64,000 nt of DNA, from positions 1-64,000 of the forward strand of contig UQAW01000013.1 of assembly GCA_900539175.1 (NCBI GenBank), read 5' to 3'. The translations under genes and the position numbers were made by a program. The stretch's first letter is position 1; every line of letters starts with the position of its first letter. The notes below the pieces were generated by a model. It saw only the letters and a list, made by a program, of their open reading frames with translations. It ran no database searches and was not told the origin of the DNA. This DNA is from an uncultured Lachnospiraceae bacterium. GTDB lineage: Bacteria > Bacillota > Clostridia > Lachnospirales > Lachnospiraceae. Of the stretch, positions 37,238 through 45,902 are shown piece after piece.

Positions 37238-39672
37238 CCCTCTTTTCCAAAAAATAAATCGTCTAATTTAGGAGAATCCAAGACACCAACTTTTTTATCA
37301 TAGTAGCCATCCACTAATACAGACACTGCTCCTTTGCATATACTGCTGTCGATCGCGTTGTTCAGCTTCTCTTTTTTCTGCAATGATATACCTACTGTAT
37401 AACTTTGTAATTTACGCAATTCCAGCCTTTGTTCACTTAACTTCAAATACGGATCACGTAATTTTTCAATCGCTTGCTTTGCATAACTGTCATAGGGAAC
37501 GACAACCGTTACCTTTTCATCCTCCGGTATTACCTCGAAGAGTTCACCCGCCATTTTAAAAGCCTGAACCAATGGAATCTTTATCGGTTGGTTTTTATGC
37601 TTTCGCTTAAATTGTTCCTGTCCAATCCTGTTCCAGGATAGCAAATCCACAAGATTTATAGTTGTGTTTCCAATTGTTCTCGGATATTTCGTCTCTTCTG
37701 TTTTACTGCTGAAATAATTTTTATAGTAGGCCTCAATTGCTTTTTGCGAATCCAACCGTTTGTCATAATACTCCGGATGAATCCTATATTGATATAATAC
37801 TTTTTCCAAAGCACTCTGGGCGTCTCTGATCTCTGTTAAATGAGAAAGATTTTCGGCCTTTGCAGACATCCTTACTATATATACTTTACATAATTCCCAA
37901 AACTCTTTATGTCTGTTACAGCGACCTGCCGCCTGAACCACACTGTCCAGACCAGCCATAGACCGAATTACCGTCGAAAATGAAAAATCGACTCCTGCTT
38001 CTACAAGCTGCGTGCTGACACATATGATTGGCCTTCTAAGTTTTAACGCCTTTTTTATTTCCTCTAATTCTTCCTGCCTGTTTCTGGCACACATATTCGT
38101 ACTCAAATGATAAAGTTCTGCTTCATCATGATCGCTGCTTTTTAATAATTCATACAAATCTCTCGCACATTTTTTTGTATTTACAATAATCAGAATACTT
38201 TTTTGTTTCTGAAATAAGTGCCAAACAAACGCCTCTAAATCTTCGATTTCCATTCCCCCGTCACACAAATCTGTTTTATCTTCAATAACCGTACGCTGAA
38301 ACACTTCCGCATACCGTTCAACATCTCCGGCCATCTCTGGTGAATCAAAGATACGATTTTCAGGCAATGGTGCCAGCGATGGCTGTGTAGCAGAGCAGAG
38401 AACAACCGTTGTATTGCAAAATGCCGTTAAAAAGTTCACTGCCAAATGAAATAATTCCGTGCATCTTGTGGGGATTGCCTGTATTTCATCAAAAATGATG
38501 ATACTGTTGCAAAGCTGATGCATCCTTCTCAGATAACTCTTCCGGTCGGAGAACAACGTGTTCAACACTTGTACCGCTGTTGTCACAATAATTGGGCTGT
38601 CCCATGTCTCCGTAAGTTTCCTGTATTTTAATTCTTCCTTCTCATCCTCATAAACAACATTACAATGATGCTCCAGAACAATCTCATCCATTCCCACAGC
38701 CTTTCGTATTTCTTTGGCATTCTGTTCCAGAATAGAATTATAGGGCGCTACATATATAATATGCTTTTTACCAAATTTTTCAGCATGGTGCAAAGCAAAT
38801 CGTAAACTGCTGAATGTTTTCCCCGCTCCGGTTGGTACCGTAAGCCGATACAAACGTCCCAGACAACCGGCAGCAAGCCTGCAAACTTCGGATATCTTCT
38901 GGCGATATTTATTTATCGAATCTTCTTTTTGTTCTGTCTTTTCCCCCAGTTTTTTCAGAAAAGTCTCAAAATGACTAACGGATTTTTCCCAGATTCTTTT
39001 CGTCTCTTTTATTGTAAGGCGTACTGGCAACGATGTTTCATCGAAGAAACTTGCAGTATCACTCCAGTCACTGTCTATAAGAATAGAGAGCAAAAGTCGT
39101 TCATACATTCCAAAATAGAAATATTTATGCCCATATTCTTTCCCGTGTATCTTTACCTCATCCGAAATTTGTTTCAACATATGATTCACATCATCCATAG
39201 CCATCTGAAAACGTCGTTCCAGCAGTTCTTTATTTACAAACCCGAAATAACATTCCAATATCTTCTCAAAATCCGAAAAATTCTCATTCCTCATTTCGGA
39301 TAACGTAACTCCATGTTCTATGCTGATACAATCCTGAATACCATGATGAGAATAAACTGCTGTACTGATCATCTTTCCGCACAGGTTATTACCTTTTATT
39401 GTTTCCGCAATTTTCCCACCTGCAGTAGAGTGATCAATATGCCTCTTCCTTGTCTCTTTTCCATGCTCCAACACATCGTTCATATAAGACTGGAATTCTT
39501 CACAAACTTTTCCGCAGTCATGTAAAATGCCATTCAGCCAGACAAGATTCTTCAATAGATCTAAAGGACAATTTTCTTCTGATAAACGACTCACGTTCAA
39601 TAAATGAGAGGCTAAAGATTGTTTCCCTTTCGTCTCGGAATTCACATGAGCTACATATGGTACCTCTCTCAA
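37234..39672 (-). CDS. cas3: Cas3 helicase-nuclease (HD plus DExH)
   Basis: Recruited by Cascade to unwind and degrade target DNA. 812 residues. The HD nuclease domain is N-terminal (GILHDCGK, His51-Asp52; HIDHS about 78-82; SHHG at 109). The helicase has Walker A PTGAGKT (280-286), motif II DEIQ (395-398) and motif VI QAAGRCNRH. The TTG at 39672 is the standard-codon start, but it lacks a ribosome site. An ATT at 39702 with AGAAGG about seven bases before it would add ten residues and may be the true start. First gene of the operon. Confidence 0.95.
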   Translation of the reverse strand: MREVPYVAHVNSETKGKQSLASHLLNVSRLSEENCPLDLLKNLVWLNGILHDCGKVCEEFQSYMNDVLEHGKETRKRHIDHSTAGGKIAETIKGNNLCGKMISTAVYSHHGIQDCISIEHGVTLSEMRNENFSDFEKILECYFGFVNKELLERRFQMAMDDVNHMLKQISDEVKIHGKEYGHKYFYFGMYERLLLSILIDSDWSDTASFFDETSLPVRLTIKETKRIWEKSVSHFETFLKKLGEKTEQKEDSINKYRQKISEVCRLAAGCLGRLYRLTVPTGAGKTFSSLRFALHHAEKFGKKHIIYVAPYNSILEQNAKEIRKAVGMDEIVLEHHCNVVYEDEKEELKYRKLTETWDSPIIVTTAVQVLNTLFSDRKSYLRRMHQLCNSIIIFDEIQAIPTRCTELFHLAVNFLTAFCNTTVVLCSATQPSLAPLPENRIFDSPEMAGDVERYAEVFQRTVIEDKTDLCDGGMEIEDLEAFVWHLFQKQKSILIIVNTKKCARDLYELLKSSDHDEAELYHLSTNMCARNRQEELEEIKKALKLRRPIICVSTQLVEAGVDFSFSTVIRSMAGLDSVVQAAGRCNRHKEFWELCKVYIVRMSAKAENLSHLTEIRDAQSALEKVLYQYRIHPEYYDKRLDSQKAIEAYYKNYFSSKTEETKYPRTIGNTTINLVDLLSWNRIGQEQFKRKHKNQPIKIPLVQAFKMAGELFEVIPEDEKVTVVVPYDSYAKQAIEKLRDPYLKLSEQRLELRKLQSYTVGISLQKKEKLNNAIDSSICKGAVSVLVDGYYDKKVGVLDSPKLDDLFFGKEG

Positions 39673-39774
39673 AAAAACTGTTTCATCACTAAGCTGTTTA
39701 ATAGCAACACCTTCTTTTTACATATTGTATAATTCACATTTATTTTTTAATTATCATTTGTATATTTCGTATAT

Positions 39775-39803
39775 ATTGTATCATGTATCTATTATATAAA
39801 CAA
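39775..39803 (-). promoter_or_regulatory. Predicted promoter of the cas operon
   Basis: TTGTTT, 17 bases, TACAAT on the minus strand, about 100 bases before cas3, in very AT-rich sequence. It should drive all seven cas genes, whose reading frames overlap or nearly touch. Confidence 0.55.
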
Positions 39804-39832
39804 TACCAATTTTATATTAAATATACATTTCA

Positions 39833-39871
39833 GACCAAACAGACAAAATCTTAAAAATTATCTGTTTGGTC
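39833..39871. promoter_or_regulatory. Inverted repeat upstream of the cas promoter
   Basis: Perfect 11-bp arms GACCAAACAGA and TCTGTTTGGTC with a 17-base AT-rich loop, 30 bases upstream of the cas -35. Possible regulator site; no T run follows on either strand. Confidence 0.45.
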
Positions 39872-39892
39872 GACTGTAGTTTTTCTCACAAT

Positions 39893-39936
39893 AAAAACAG
39901 TTACTTACGTTATAAACCAAATAAGTAACTGTTTTT
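39893..39936. terminator. Bidirectional terminator between tRNA genes and cas operon
   Basis: AAAAACAGTTACTTA pairs with TAAGTAACTGTTTTT, about 15 bp, with T tracts on either strand. It isolates the cas operon from the tRNA-Tyr/tRNA-Leu transcript. Confidence 0.8.
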
Positions 39937-40091
39937 GCTTTACTATGCAAGGTCAATTAAATTTCCACAGGAACCTCGAACATATTTATCATTTTATTCT
40001 ACCATAAATTCATATTTCAAAACAAAACTACTACATCCGCCCAAAACCAATAAAAAAAGACCAAATCCATATAGTTTCAGCCTTCCTAAAG

Positions 40092-40177
40092 TGCCGCAGA
40101 CCGGAATCGAACCGGTACGGGTATCACTACCCACGGGATTTTAAGTCCCGGGCGTCTGCCAGTTCCGCCACTGCGGC
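40092..40177 (-). tRNA. tRNA-Leu (anticodon UAA)
   Basis: 86 nt with acceptor GCCGCAG/CTGCGGC and discriminator A. The anticodon stem is CGGGA/TCCCG with loop CTTAAAA, giving UAA. A long variable arm marks a class II tRNA, and the T-loop is GGTTCGATTCC. The CCA end is not encoded. Transcribed after tRNA-Tyr. Confidence 0.96.
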
Positions 40178-40191
40178 AAAATATTTATTTT

Positions 40192-40270
40192 AAACCTCTT
40201 TGCTTTTAAACAATGGATAGAGGCAGATTCAAACCTTTTTGTTTTTAAATAGTGGACGGAGGTGGATTCG
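40192..40270. repeat. Degenerate tandem duplication of the tRNA-Tyr 3' end
   Basis: A 39-40-base unit occurs twice in tandem (40192-40230, 40231-40270). The second contains the 3' acceptor and T-arm of tRNA-Tyr; the first is a worn copy (ATGGATAGAGGCAGATTC against GTGGACGGAGGTGGATTC). This is the kind of trace left by integration at a tRNA 3' end or by slippage. Confidence 0.7.
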
Positions 40271-40334
40271 AACCACCGAAGCAATTTGCAGCAGATTTAC
40301 AGTCTGTCCCCTTTGGCCACTCGGGAATCCGTCC
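40253..40334 (-). tRNA. tRNA-Tyr (anticodon GUA)
   Basis: 82 nt with acceptor GGACGGA/TCCGTCC and discriminator A. Anticodon loop CTGTAAA gives GUA. A long variable arm, as expected for bacterial tRNA-Tyr, and T-loop GGTTCGAATCC. CCA not encoded. First gene of the tRNA pair. Confidence 0.96.
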
Positions 40335-40363
40335 ATACATCAAAATAACTCTGACAAGATAAA

Positions 40364-40392
40364 ATTATAAAACATTTCTCCCGTAAATGCAA
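40364..40392 (-). promoter_or_regulatory. Promoter of the tRNA-Tyr/tRNA-Leu pair
   Basis: TTGCAT, 17 bases, TATAAT on the minus strand, about 30 bases before tRNA-Tyr. Confidence 0.75.
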
Positions 40393-40536
40393 GTCTATTT
40401 TCTAAACTTTTGCGATTTATCATCCCCTCCTTCACATTCTCCGAAATCAATGCCTCTCCTTATCTCCCCATCTAACTGTCCCTCTTCTCTTCCACCTTTC
40501 TTGTCGTCCACGTCCTTCTCCAACTTCCAACTCCCA

Positions 40537-40877
40537 GAAAAGCCGTCGTTCCTGCTGCTGATGCCCGGCGCCTGCGCATTCCTGACAGACAGCAGGGCAG
40601 GCGAGAGGATCTTTGCAGCCTTTTTAGAAGGTCTTAGTGAAAAACTCCGGGAATTTCGCTGATTGATGCGGGTATACCAGACCCGCATCAAAGGTGCACT
40701 GAGTCAGAAAACCATCAGGTTTTCTGGCGAATTGCACCGCTTCAGCGAAATTCCCGGAGTTTTTCACTTAGACCTTCTTAAAGGCGAAACCCATCCTCAA
40801 GCCGCCCTGCTGTCTGTCGGGAATACGCAGGTGCCGGGCAGCGGCAGCAGGAACGACGGTCTTTTCGTCCGTCTCCA
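40537..40877 (-). ncRNA. Large branched hairpin element 1 (putative structured RNA)
   Basis: Sense is taken as minus. The outer arms (40537-40608 with 40793-40876) pair over about 65 bases with few mismatches. An inner stem (GTGAAAAACTCCGGGAATTT with its complement) leads to a junction with two hairpins: one at 40690-40738 carrying CAATTCGCC and CTCAGTG, one of TGATGCGGGT/ACCCGCATCA. Motifs GGGTTTCGCCTTTAAG and TGCAAAGAT flank the inner stem. The same motifs occur in the same order at 54321-54667, while the arms differ entirely. It lies 11 bases after the amylase-type gene, same strand. RNA or mobile-DNA nature is not settled; I do not recognise it as a known family. Confidence 0.6.
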
Positions 40878-40887
40878 CCCCCTACCG

Positions 40888-42996
40888 TCAGACACTTTTC
40901 TCGGAAGTTTCTTCTTTCCTGTGCAGCACCACCGCTGACAATGGAAATAAATCCAGACTGACACTTCCCGCCTTAACCTCCCGGGTCTTAACTGTCGTTG
41001 AAAATCCAATTGCATTGGTACTGAACACTTCATCAATAGTCGTATCTTTTGTCCGCGGAATCTCTGCCTCCCAGACAGATACATTTACATGCGCCTGCTC
41101 TGAACGGTTATTAATTACCACAATAACCTGTTCATCCTGACTAAACCGGGCGTAAGCAATGATATTATAATCTTTATGTAAAAATTTCAAAGATCCGCTG
41201 GTCAACACCTCATATCTCTTATGGAGACTAATAATATTCTTATAAAATCTGAGTAATTCGCGATCCTCATGCCCCCATGGATAGGTTCTGCGGCTGTCCG
41301 GATCGGTAAAGCCACAAACACCTGCTTCATCACCATAATAAAGTGTAGGTGCTCCCGGCAAAGTCATCTGAATAATTACAGCCTCACGCAATACTGCCTT
41401 ATTGACATTCTCACTAGCTGCTTCCGATGCAGCATTGCCAATTCTTCCTACCCAGCGATTCGTTCTGGTCAGAAATCTGGAATGATCATGATTATCCAGT
41501 TCATTCATGGCTGTTTCCAGAGACTGACGGTAGAACTGAGTGGATTGATAGGAAATCGTATCAATAAACACATCTGCATTTCCCAACAGATCCTGTCGAA
41601 ACTGGTCACTGTGTTTCTCCATTCCCGTCAGGAACCAGGATACCGGCTCCATAAAGGCATCATAGTTCATAATTGTATCCCACTGATCTCCCTGCAGCCA
41701 TGACCGCGCATCCCCGTAATGTTCTGCAAGAACGATTGCCTCGGGATTCGCCTCTTTTACCACTTTGCGGAATTCCTGCCAGAACCTGTGGTTAAACTCT
41801 GAAGAATGCCCCAGGTCCGCTGCCACATCCAGACGCCATCCATCCGCATTAAACGGCGGAGATACCCATTTGCGCGCTATACGCATAATATCCTCCATCA
41901 GCTTTGGAGAATCTTCATAATTCATTTTGGGCAAAGTGTCGTGCCCCCACCATCCGTCATAGAACTCATTATATGGCCATTCATGTTCGTTATGGAATTT
42001 GAAAAAGCTGTTGTACGGGCTGTCTTTCTCTACATACGCCCCTTTCTCATATCCTTCTTCTCTTTCATAAATCCGCTCTCTGTCCAGCCACTTATTAAAA
42101 GAACCGCAATGATTGAATACACCGTCCAGAATAATCTTCATACCCCTCTTATGAACTTCCTCCACAAGCTGTATGAATAACTGATTGCTGGCTTCCAGGT
42201 TCTCAATATTCGTCACACGATTGATGTATCTTGTGGCATGCGTATTATCCCTGTCACCCTCATGCAACAGCTCCCCATGGTCACTGACAATCTTACCAAA
42301 ATGAGGATCTACATAATCATAATCCTGAATATCATACTTATGATTCGACGGAGATACGAAAATAGGATTCAGATAAATTACCTGAATACCCAGATTCTGC
42401 AGATAATCTAATTTATCCATTACACCCTGGAGATCACCGCCGTAAAAATTATACACATCCATAGCATCCGGCGTTTTTGACCAATCTTCTATTTTTGTGA
42501 CATGCTTATTGATATAGTAATATTCGTTTGTCTCTACATCATTACTTGTATCACCATTGCAGAAACGATCCACATAAATCTGATAGGTGACTGCCCCCTT
42601 AGCCCAATCAGGCGTCTTATATCCCGGAATAATACCAAAAGAATATTCTTCCCGCAGTTCTCTGGTCACACCTAATTTATTATAAAAACAATGGATTTTT
42701 CCGCAGCACACCTCAAAATAATAATGAAGCGGCTTGTCTTCCAGCTGAATCTGAATCTCATAAAAGTCAAACCCATGTTTACTCATTCCAACTCTCATGG
42801 GGGTTCGGGCAGAGCCGCTGATAAAATATACCGCATCCACATTATTCTTCATCGTTCGGAAACGAATCGTCACCAGATCACCCGGCTCCGGTTCAAAGGG
42901 TGTCCTGTATTGTCTCGTTTCGTCACTATGCAACGCTCTTTTATTAAATACAGCTCGCATCTGCGTAATGTACTGCTGTTTTCTCTCTATATCCAT
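40888..42996 (-). CDS. GH13 alpha-amylase family enzyme (neopullulanase/cyclomaltodextrinase type)
   Basis: 702-residue cytoplasmic glycosidase, no signal peptide. An N-terminal beta domain (about 1-125, CBM34-like) precedes the catalytic barrel. Conserved GH13 regions: FNHCG (region I), GWRLDVAA with the nucleophile Asp (II), VLAEHYGD with the acid/base Glu (III), DNHDHSRF (IV). A C-terminal beta-sandwich follows. The architecture fits enzymes that degrade maltodextrins, cyclodextrins or pullulan. Stands alone, far from sugar transport genes. Confidence 0.88.
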   Translation of the reverse strand: MDIERKQQYITQMRAVFNKRALHSDETRQYRTPFEPEPGDLVTIRFRTMKNNVDAVYFISGSARTPMRVGMSKHGFDFYEIQIQLEDKPLHYYFEVCCGKIHCFYNKLGVTRELREEYSFGIIPGYKTPDWAKGAVTYQIYVDRFCNGDTSNDVETNEYYYINKHVTKIEDWSKTPDAMDVYNFYGGDLQGVMDKLDYLQNLGIQVIYLNPIFVSPSNHKYDIQDYDYVDPHFGKIVSDHGELLHEGDRDNTHATRYINRVTNIENLEASNQLFIQLVEEVHKRGMKIILDGVFNHCGSFNKWLDRERIYEREEGYEKGAYVEKDSPYNSFFKFHNEHEWPYNEFYDGWWGHDTLPKMNYEDSPKLMEDIMRIARKWVSPPFNADGWRLDVAADLGHSSEFNHRFWQEFRKVVKEANPEAIVLAEHYGDARSWLQGDQWDTIMNYDAFMEPVSWFLTGMEKHSDQFRQDLLGNADVFIDTISYQSTQFYRQSLETAMNELDNHDHSRFLTRTNRWVGRIGNAASEAASENVNKAVLREAVIIQMTLPGAPTLYYGDEAGVCGFTDPDSRRTYPWGHEDRELLRFYKNIISLHKRYEVLTSGSLKFLHKDYNIIAYARFSQDEQVIVVINNRSEQAHVNVSVWEAEIPRTKDTTIDEVFSTNAIGFSTTVKTREVKAGSVSLDLFPLSAVVLHRKEETSEKSV

Positions 42997-43102
42997 ACTT
43001 TGACCTCGCTTCTTCCCTCTTCTCTCTCTATTTTACTCCAACTTCTTCTCCGTAACAAGTAAATATCCAAAATTATATGATACCAAGTTCAGTCAAATTC
43101 AA

Positions 43103-43153
43103 AAGACCCTGCATTTTCATGCAAACATGAAACGCATAACCATTTGACCCTGG
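43103..43153. repeat. Dispersed structured repeat, half copy C
   Basis: On the minus strand GGTCAAATGGTTATGCG then TTTCATGTTTGCATGAAA then ATGCAGGGTC: the first hairpin of copy B (26392-26426) only. Directly abuts the palindromic element that follows. Confidence 0.6.
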
Positions 43154-43311
43154 TGTACTGTCTCATTCACATTTCACCAAATGACTTGCCTGAATTTCCA
43201 TCTGCTGCGTTGTCGTCAATCGACGTAGCCACCGCTGTGCCTCATTTCTCCGCCTTGCAGGCTGAAAATCCATTCTACGTCATTTTGCTGAAAGTGAACG
43301 AGACCGCACAC
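43153..43311. repeat. Palindromic intergenic element, second family
   Basis: The ends GTGT..GTCTCATTCAC and GTGAACGAGAC..ACAC pair, as do CAAATGAC and GTCATTTTG further in. The apex ACGTAGCCACCGCTGTGCCTC resembles that of 10222-10336. No coding content. Together with copy C and a terminator it fills the 518-base gap between the amylase-type gene and ftsH. Confidence 0.55.
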
Positions 43312-43336
43312 TCGTATAACCATATTTTTGGATAAT

Positions 43337-43368
43337 AAAAAGGACAGCACACATATACTGTCCTTTTT
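43337..43368. terminator. Bidirectional terminator downstream of ftsH
   Basis: AAAAGGACAG / CTGTCCTTTT with a loop of about 11 bases and T tracts on both strands. A second long-looped pairing GACAAAAAGT / ACTTTTTGTC lies at 43455-43502, just after the ftsH stop. Confidence 0.7.
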
Positions 43369-43514
43369 GGAGAAGGTATTTCTTCTTATGGGGTGTAGCA
43401 AAAACTATATAATGTATTGGGGGGTTTTTACAGTTATTATAATACCACTGGAACGACAAAAAGTGTGCACAAATCTCACAATTTTCACCTTTACTTTTTG
43501 TCTATATTGCCATT

Positions 43515-45359
43515 TCAAGATTCAATAGAAATTGCTTCCTCCATAAAAATTGCCTCAAATTCTTTTCGATTCAGTTTTTCTTTTGTCATAAGCTGTTTTG
43601 CGCACGCATGAAGAACGTAGGAATGCTCCTGAATCAACTGCTTTGCCCTTGCATGGCACTCTTCTATAATACGGTGGACTTCTTCATCGATCGCCGCTGC
43701 CACATTTTCACTGAAATTCTTTGTATGGCCCCAGTCTCTTCCGATAAAAATCTCATCGGAATCATCTCCGTAATTTACCAGTCCCAACTTGTCTGACATT
43801 CCGTATTTGGTAACCATCGCCCGGGCAGTTGCCGTTGCCTGCTTGATATCCTGAGACGCTCCGGTTGTGATATCGTCCAGAATCAGTTCTTCGGCCACCC
43901 GTCCTCCCAGGCAGACTGTGATATACTGCAGCATCTTGCCTTTTGTGTTAAACATATCATCATTTTCCGGCTGCGGCATCGTATATCCGGCGGCTCCAGG
44001 ACCGGTGGGAATAATAGAAATTGTATAGACCGGCTCCATATCCGGCAACGTATGGAACAAAATTGCATGCCCCGTCTCATGATAGGCTGTAATTCTTTTT
44101 TCCTTTTCCGTAATAACACGGCTCTTTTTCTCCGTACCCACACCTACCTTGATAAATGCTGATTTGATATCCTCCTGATTCAGATATACCCGACTGCTCT
44201 TCGCCGCCAGAATTGCTGCCTCATTGAGCAGGTTTTCCAGCTCTGCTCCGGTAAATCCGGCTGTCGTCTGTGCGATCTGCTTCAGATCCACATCATCTGC
44301 CAATGGTTTCCCCTTCGCATGAACACGGAGAATCTCTTCTCTTCCTTTTACATCCGGAGCGCCCACCGTCACACGGCGGTCGAAACGTCCCGGTCTTAAA
44401 ATTGCCGGGTCCAGAATATCTACACGGTTCGTTGCTGCCATCACGATAATGCCTTCATTAACTCCGAATCCATCCATCTCAACCAATAACTGATTCAGTG
44501 TCTGTTCCCGCTCATCATGACCGCCGCCCATACCGGTTCCTCGTTTTCTGGCAACAGCATCAATCTCATCGATAAAGATAATGCACGGTGCATGCTTTTT
44601 GGCATCTTCGAATAAATCCCGGACACGGGATGCACCCACACCTACAAACATCTCCACAAAATCAGAACCGGAGATACTGAAAAACGGAACACCCGCTTCA
44701 CCGGCAACCGCCTTCGCCAGCAGTGTTTTACCGGTTCCCGGCGTTCCCACCAACAGCACACCTTTTGGTATTCTCGCACCTACTTTGGTGTACTTCTGCG
44801 GCTGTTTCAGAAAATCCACAATTTCTTCCAGATCTTCCTTCTCTTCCTGAAGTCCCGCCACATCCCGAAACGTTACTTTCTTATCACGATCCGTAGACAT
44901 CTTCGCGCGGCTTTTTCCAAAGTCCATCATTTTTCCATTGTTTCCGCCGTTTGCCCCCGCCATCATACGGTTCATCATTATAAGTACCAGGAAAAACATC
45001 CCCACCGTAAGGACCACCGGCAAAATAATCTCCATCAATCCATTGTCCTGAGGAATATCCTCACACTGATAATTGGTGAAGCCTGCCTCTTTCAACTGCG
45101 CCTTTACATCCTTAATATCATCAAAAATATAGGTTGCCGTCTTATCCTCCTTTGTGGTATAAATCAGGCTTCCTGTAGGCACCTCTTTGTTCTGGGTAAT
45201 ATCAATCTCCGTAATATTCCCTGCTTCAAGATCTTTCATAAATGTAGCTTCCGTCACACTCTGACCCCGTCGGATCAGTCCCGGAAGGTAAATGATACTT
45301 AATATCAGGAGCACAGCTAACACAAGATATGCTCCAACTCCTCTGGTCTGCTTCTTCAA
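43515..45359 (-). CDS. ftsH: ATP-dependent zinc metalloprotease FtsH
   Basis: Membrane AAA+ protease for quality control and regulated proteolysis; in Bacillus it is needed for sporulation. 614 residues. Membrane helices 10-29 and 110-130 flank an extracytoplasmic domain. Walker A GTPGTGKT is at 205-212, Walker B IFIDEID about 261-267, SRH RPGRFDR, and the zinc motif HETGH at 427-431. Last gene of the cluster that begins with mazG, 15 bases after hpt. Confidence 0.97.
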   Translation of the reverse strand: MKKQTRGVGAYLVLAVLLILSIIYLPGLIRRGQSVTEATFMKDLEAGNITEIDITQNKEVPTGSLIYTTKEDKTATYIFDDIKDVKAQLKEAGFTNYQCEDIPQDNGLMEIILPVVLTVGMFFLVLIMMNRMMAGANGGNNGKMMDFGKSRAKMSTDRDKKVTFRDVAGLQEEKEDLEEIVDFLKQPQKYTKVGARIPKGVLLVGTPGTGKTLLAKAVAGEAGVPFFSISGSDFVEMFVGVGASRVRDLFEDAKKHAPCIIFIDEIDAVARKRGTGMGGGHDEREQTLNQLLVEMDGFGVNEGIIVMAATNRVDILDPAILRPGRFDRRVTVGAPDVKGREEILRVHAKGKPLADDVDLKQIAQTTAGFTGAELENLLNEAAILAAKSSRVYLNQEDIKSAFIKVGVGTEKKSRVITEKEKRITAYHETGHAILFHTLPDMEPVYTISIIPTGPGAAGYTMPQPENDDMFNTKGKMLQYITVCLGGRVAEELILDDITTGASQDIKQATATARAMVTKYGMSDKLGLVNYGDDSDEIFIGRDWGHTKNFSENVAAAIDEEVHRIIEECHARAKQLIQEHSYVLHACAKQLMTKEKLNRKEFEAIFMEEAISIES

Positions 45360-45374
45360 CGTCTACTCCTTTAT

Positions 45375-45902
45375 TCACTTAAGTTCTACCACACCGATGT
45401 ATGGCAGATTCCTGTATTTTTGTGCATAGTCCAGTCCATATCCCACAACAAACTCATCCGGGACTTCAAAACAACAATAATCCGTATTGACATTCTTGAC
45501 TACGCGGCGATCCGGCTTATCCAATAAGGTACAAAGTTTCAGACTGGCCGGATTTCTTTGCTTCAGCACCTCGATCAGATAGCTCAATGTTCTTCCTGAA
45601 TCGATAATATCTTCCACAATCAGTACATCTTTTCCCTCCAACGGCTGATCCAGGTCTTTCACGATTTTCACGATGCCGCTGGATTTTGTATCATCTCCGT
45701 AACTGGATATTGACATAAAATCCAGGCTTACCGGAACCGTAATACGTTTGGACAATTCGCACATAAAATAGACGCCGCCTTTCAGTACACAGATCATATG
45801 AATCTGTTTTCCTTCATAGTCCCGGCTGATCTGTTCACCGATCTCACGGATACGGGCATCTACTTTCTCTTCGCTGATCAGTTCGCGAATCTTTTCACTC
45901 AT
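45375..45902 (-). CDS. hpt: Hypoxanthine phosphoribosyltransferase
   Basis: Purine salvage: makes IMP (and usually GMP) from the base and PRPP. 175 residues. The PRPP-binding motif VLIVEDIIDSGRTL lies at about 92-105, and the flexible-loop SYG and C-terminal VGYGLDYAQKYRNLPYIG motifs are typical. Overlaps tilS by eight bases; the tilS-hpt-ftsH order is the standard Firmicutes arrangement. Confidence 0.95.
   Translation of the reverse strand: MSEKIRELISEEKVDARIREIGEQISRDYEGKQIHMICVLKGGVYFMCELSKRITVPVSLDFMSISSYGDDTKSSGIVKIVKDLDQPLEGKDVLIVEDIIDSGRTLSYLIEVLKQRNPASLKLCTLLDKPDRRVVKNVNTDYCCFEVPDEFVVGYGLDYAQKYRNLPYIGVVELK

Noticed and set aside
40335..40420. Short frame of about 27 codons behind AAGGAGG before tRNA-Tyr
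   Set aside because: The ribosome site is only two bases from the ATG and the frame overlaps the tRNA promoter; likely chance.
40537..40877. RNase P RNA, tmRNA, 6S RNA, group II intron or retron as identity of the large hairpins
   Set aside because: None of the diagnostic core motifs is seen, no reverse transcriptase or intron protein is nearby, and two copies with unrelated arms do not fit single-copy housekeeping RNAs.
40387..40938. Several 90-odd-codon frames across hairpin element 1
   Set aside because: Both strands are open because the arms are complementary; no ribosome sites and no shared protein with frames in element 2.
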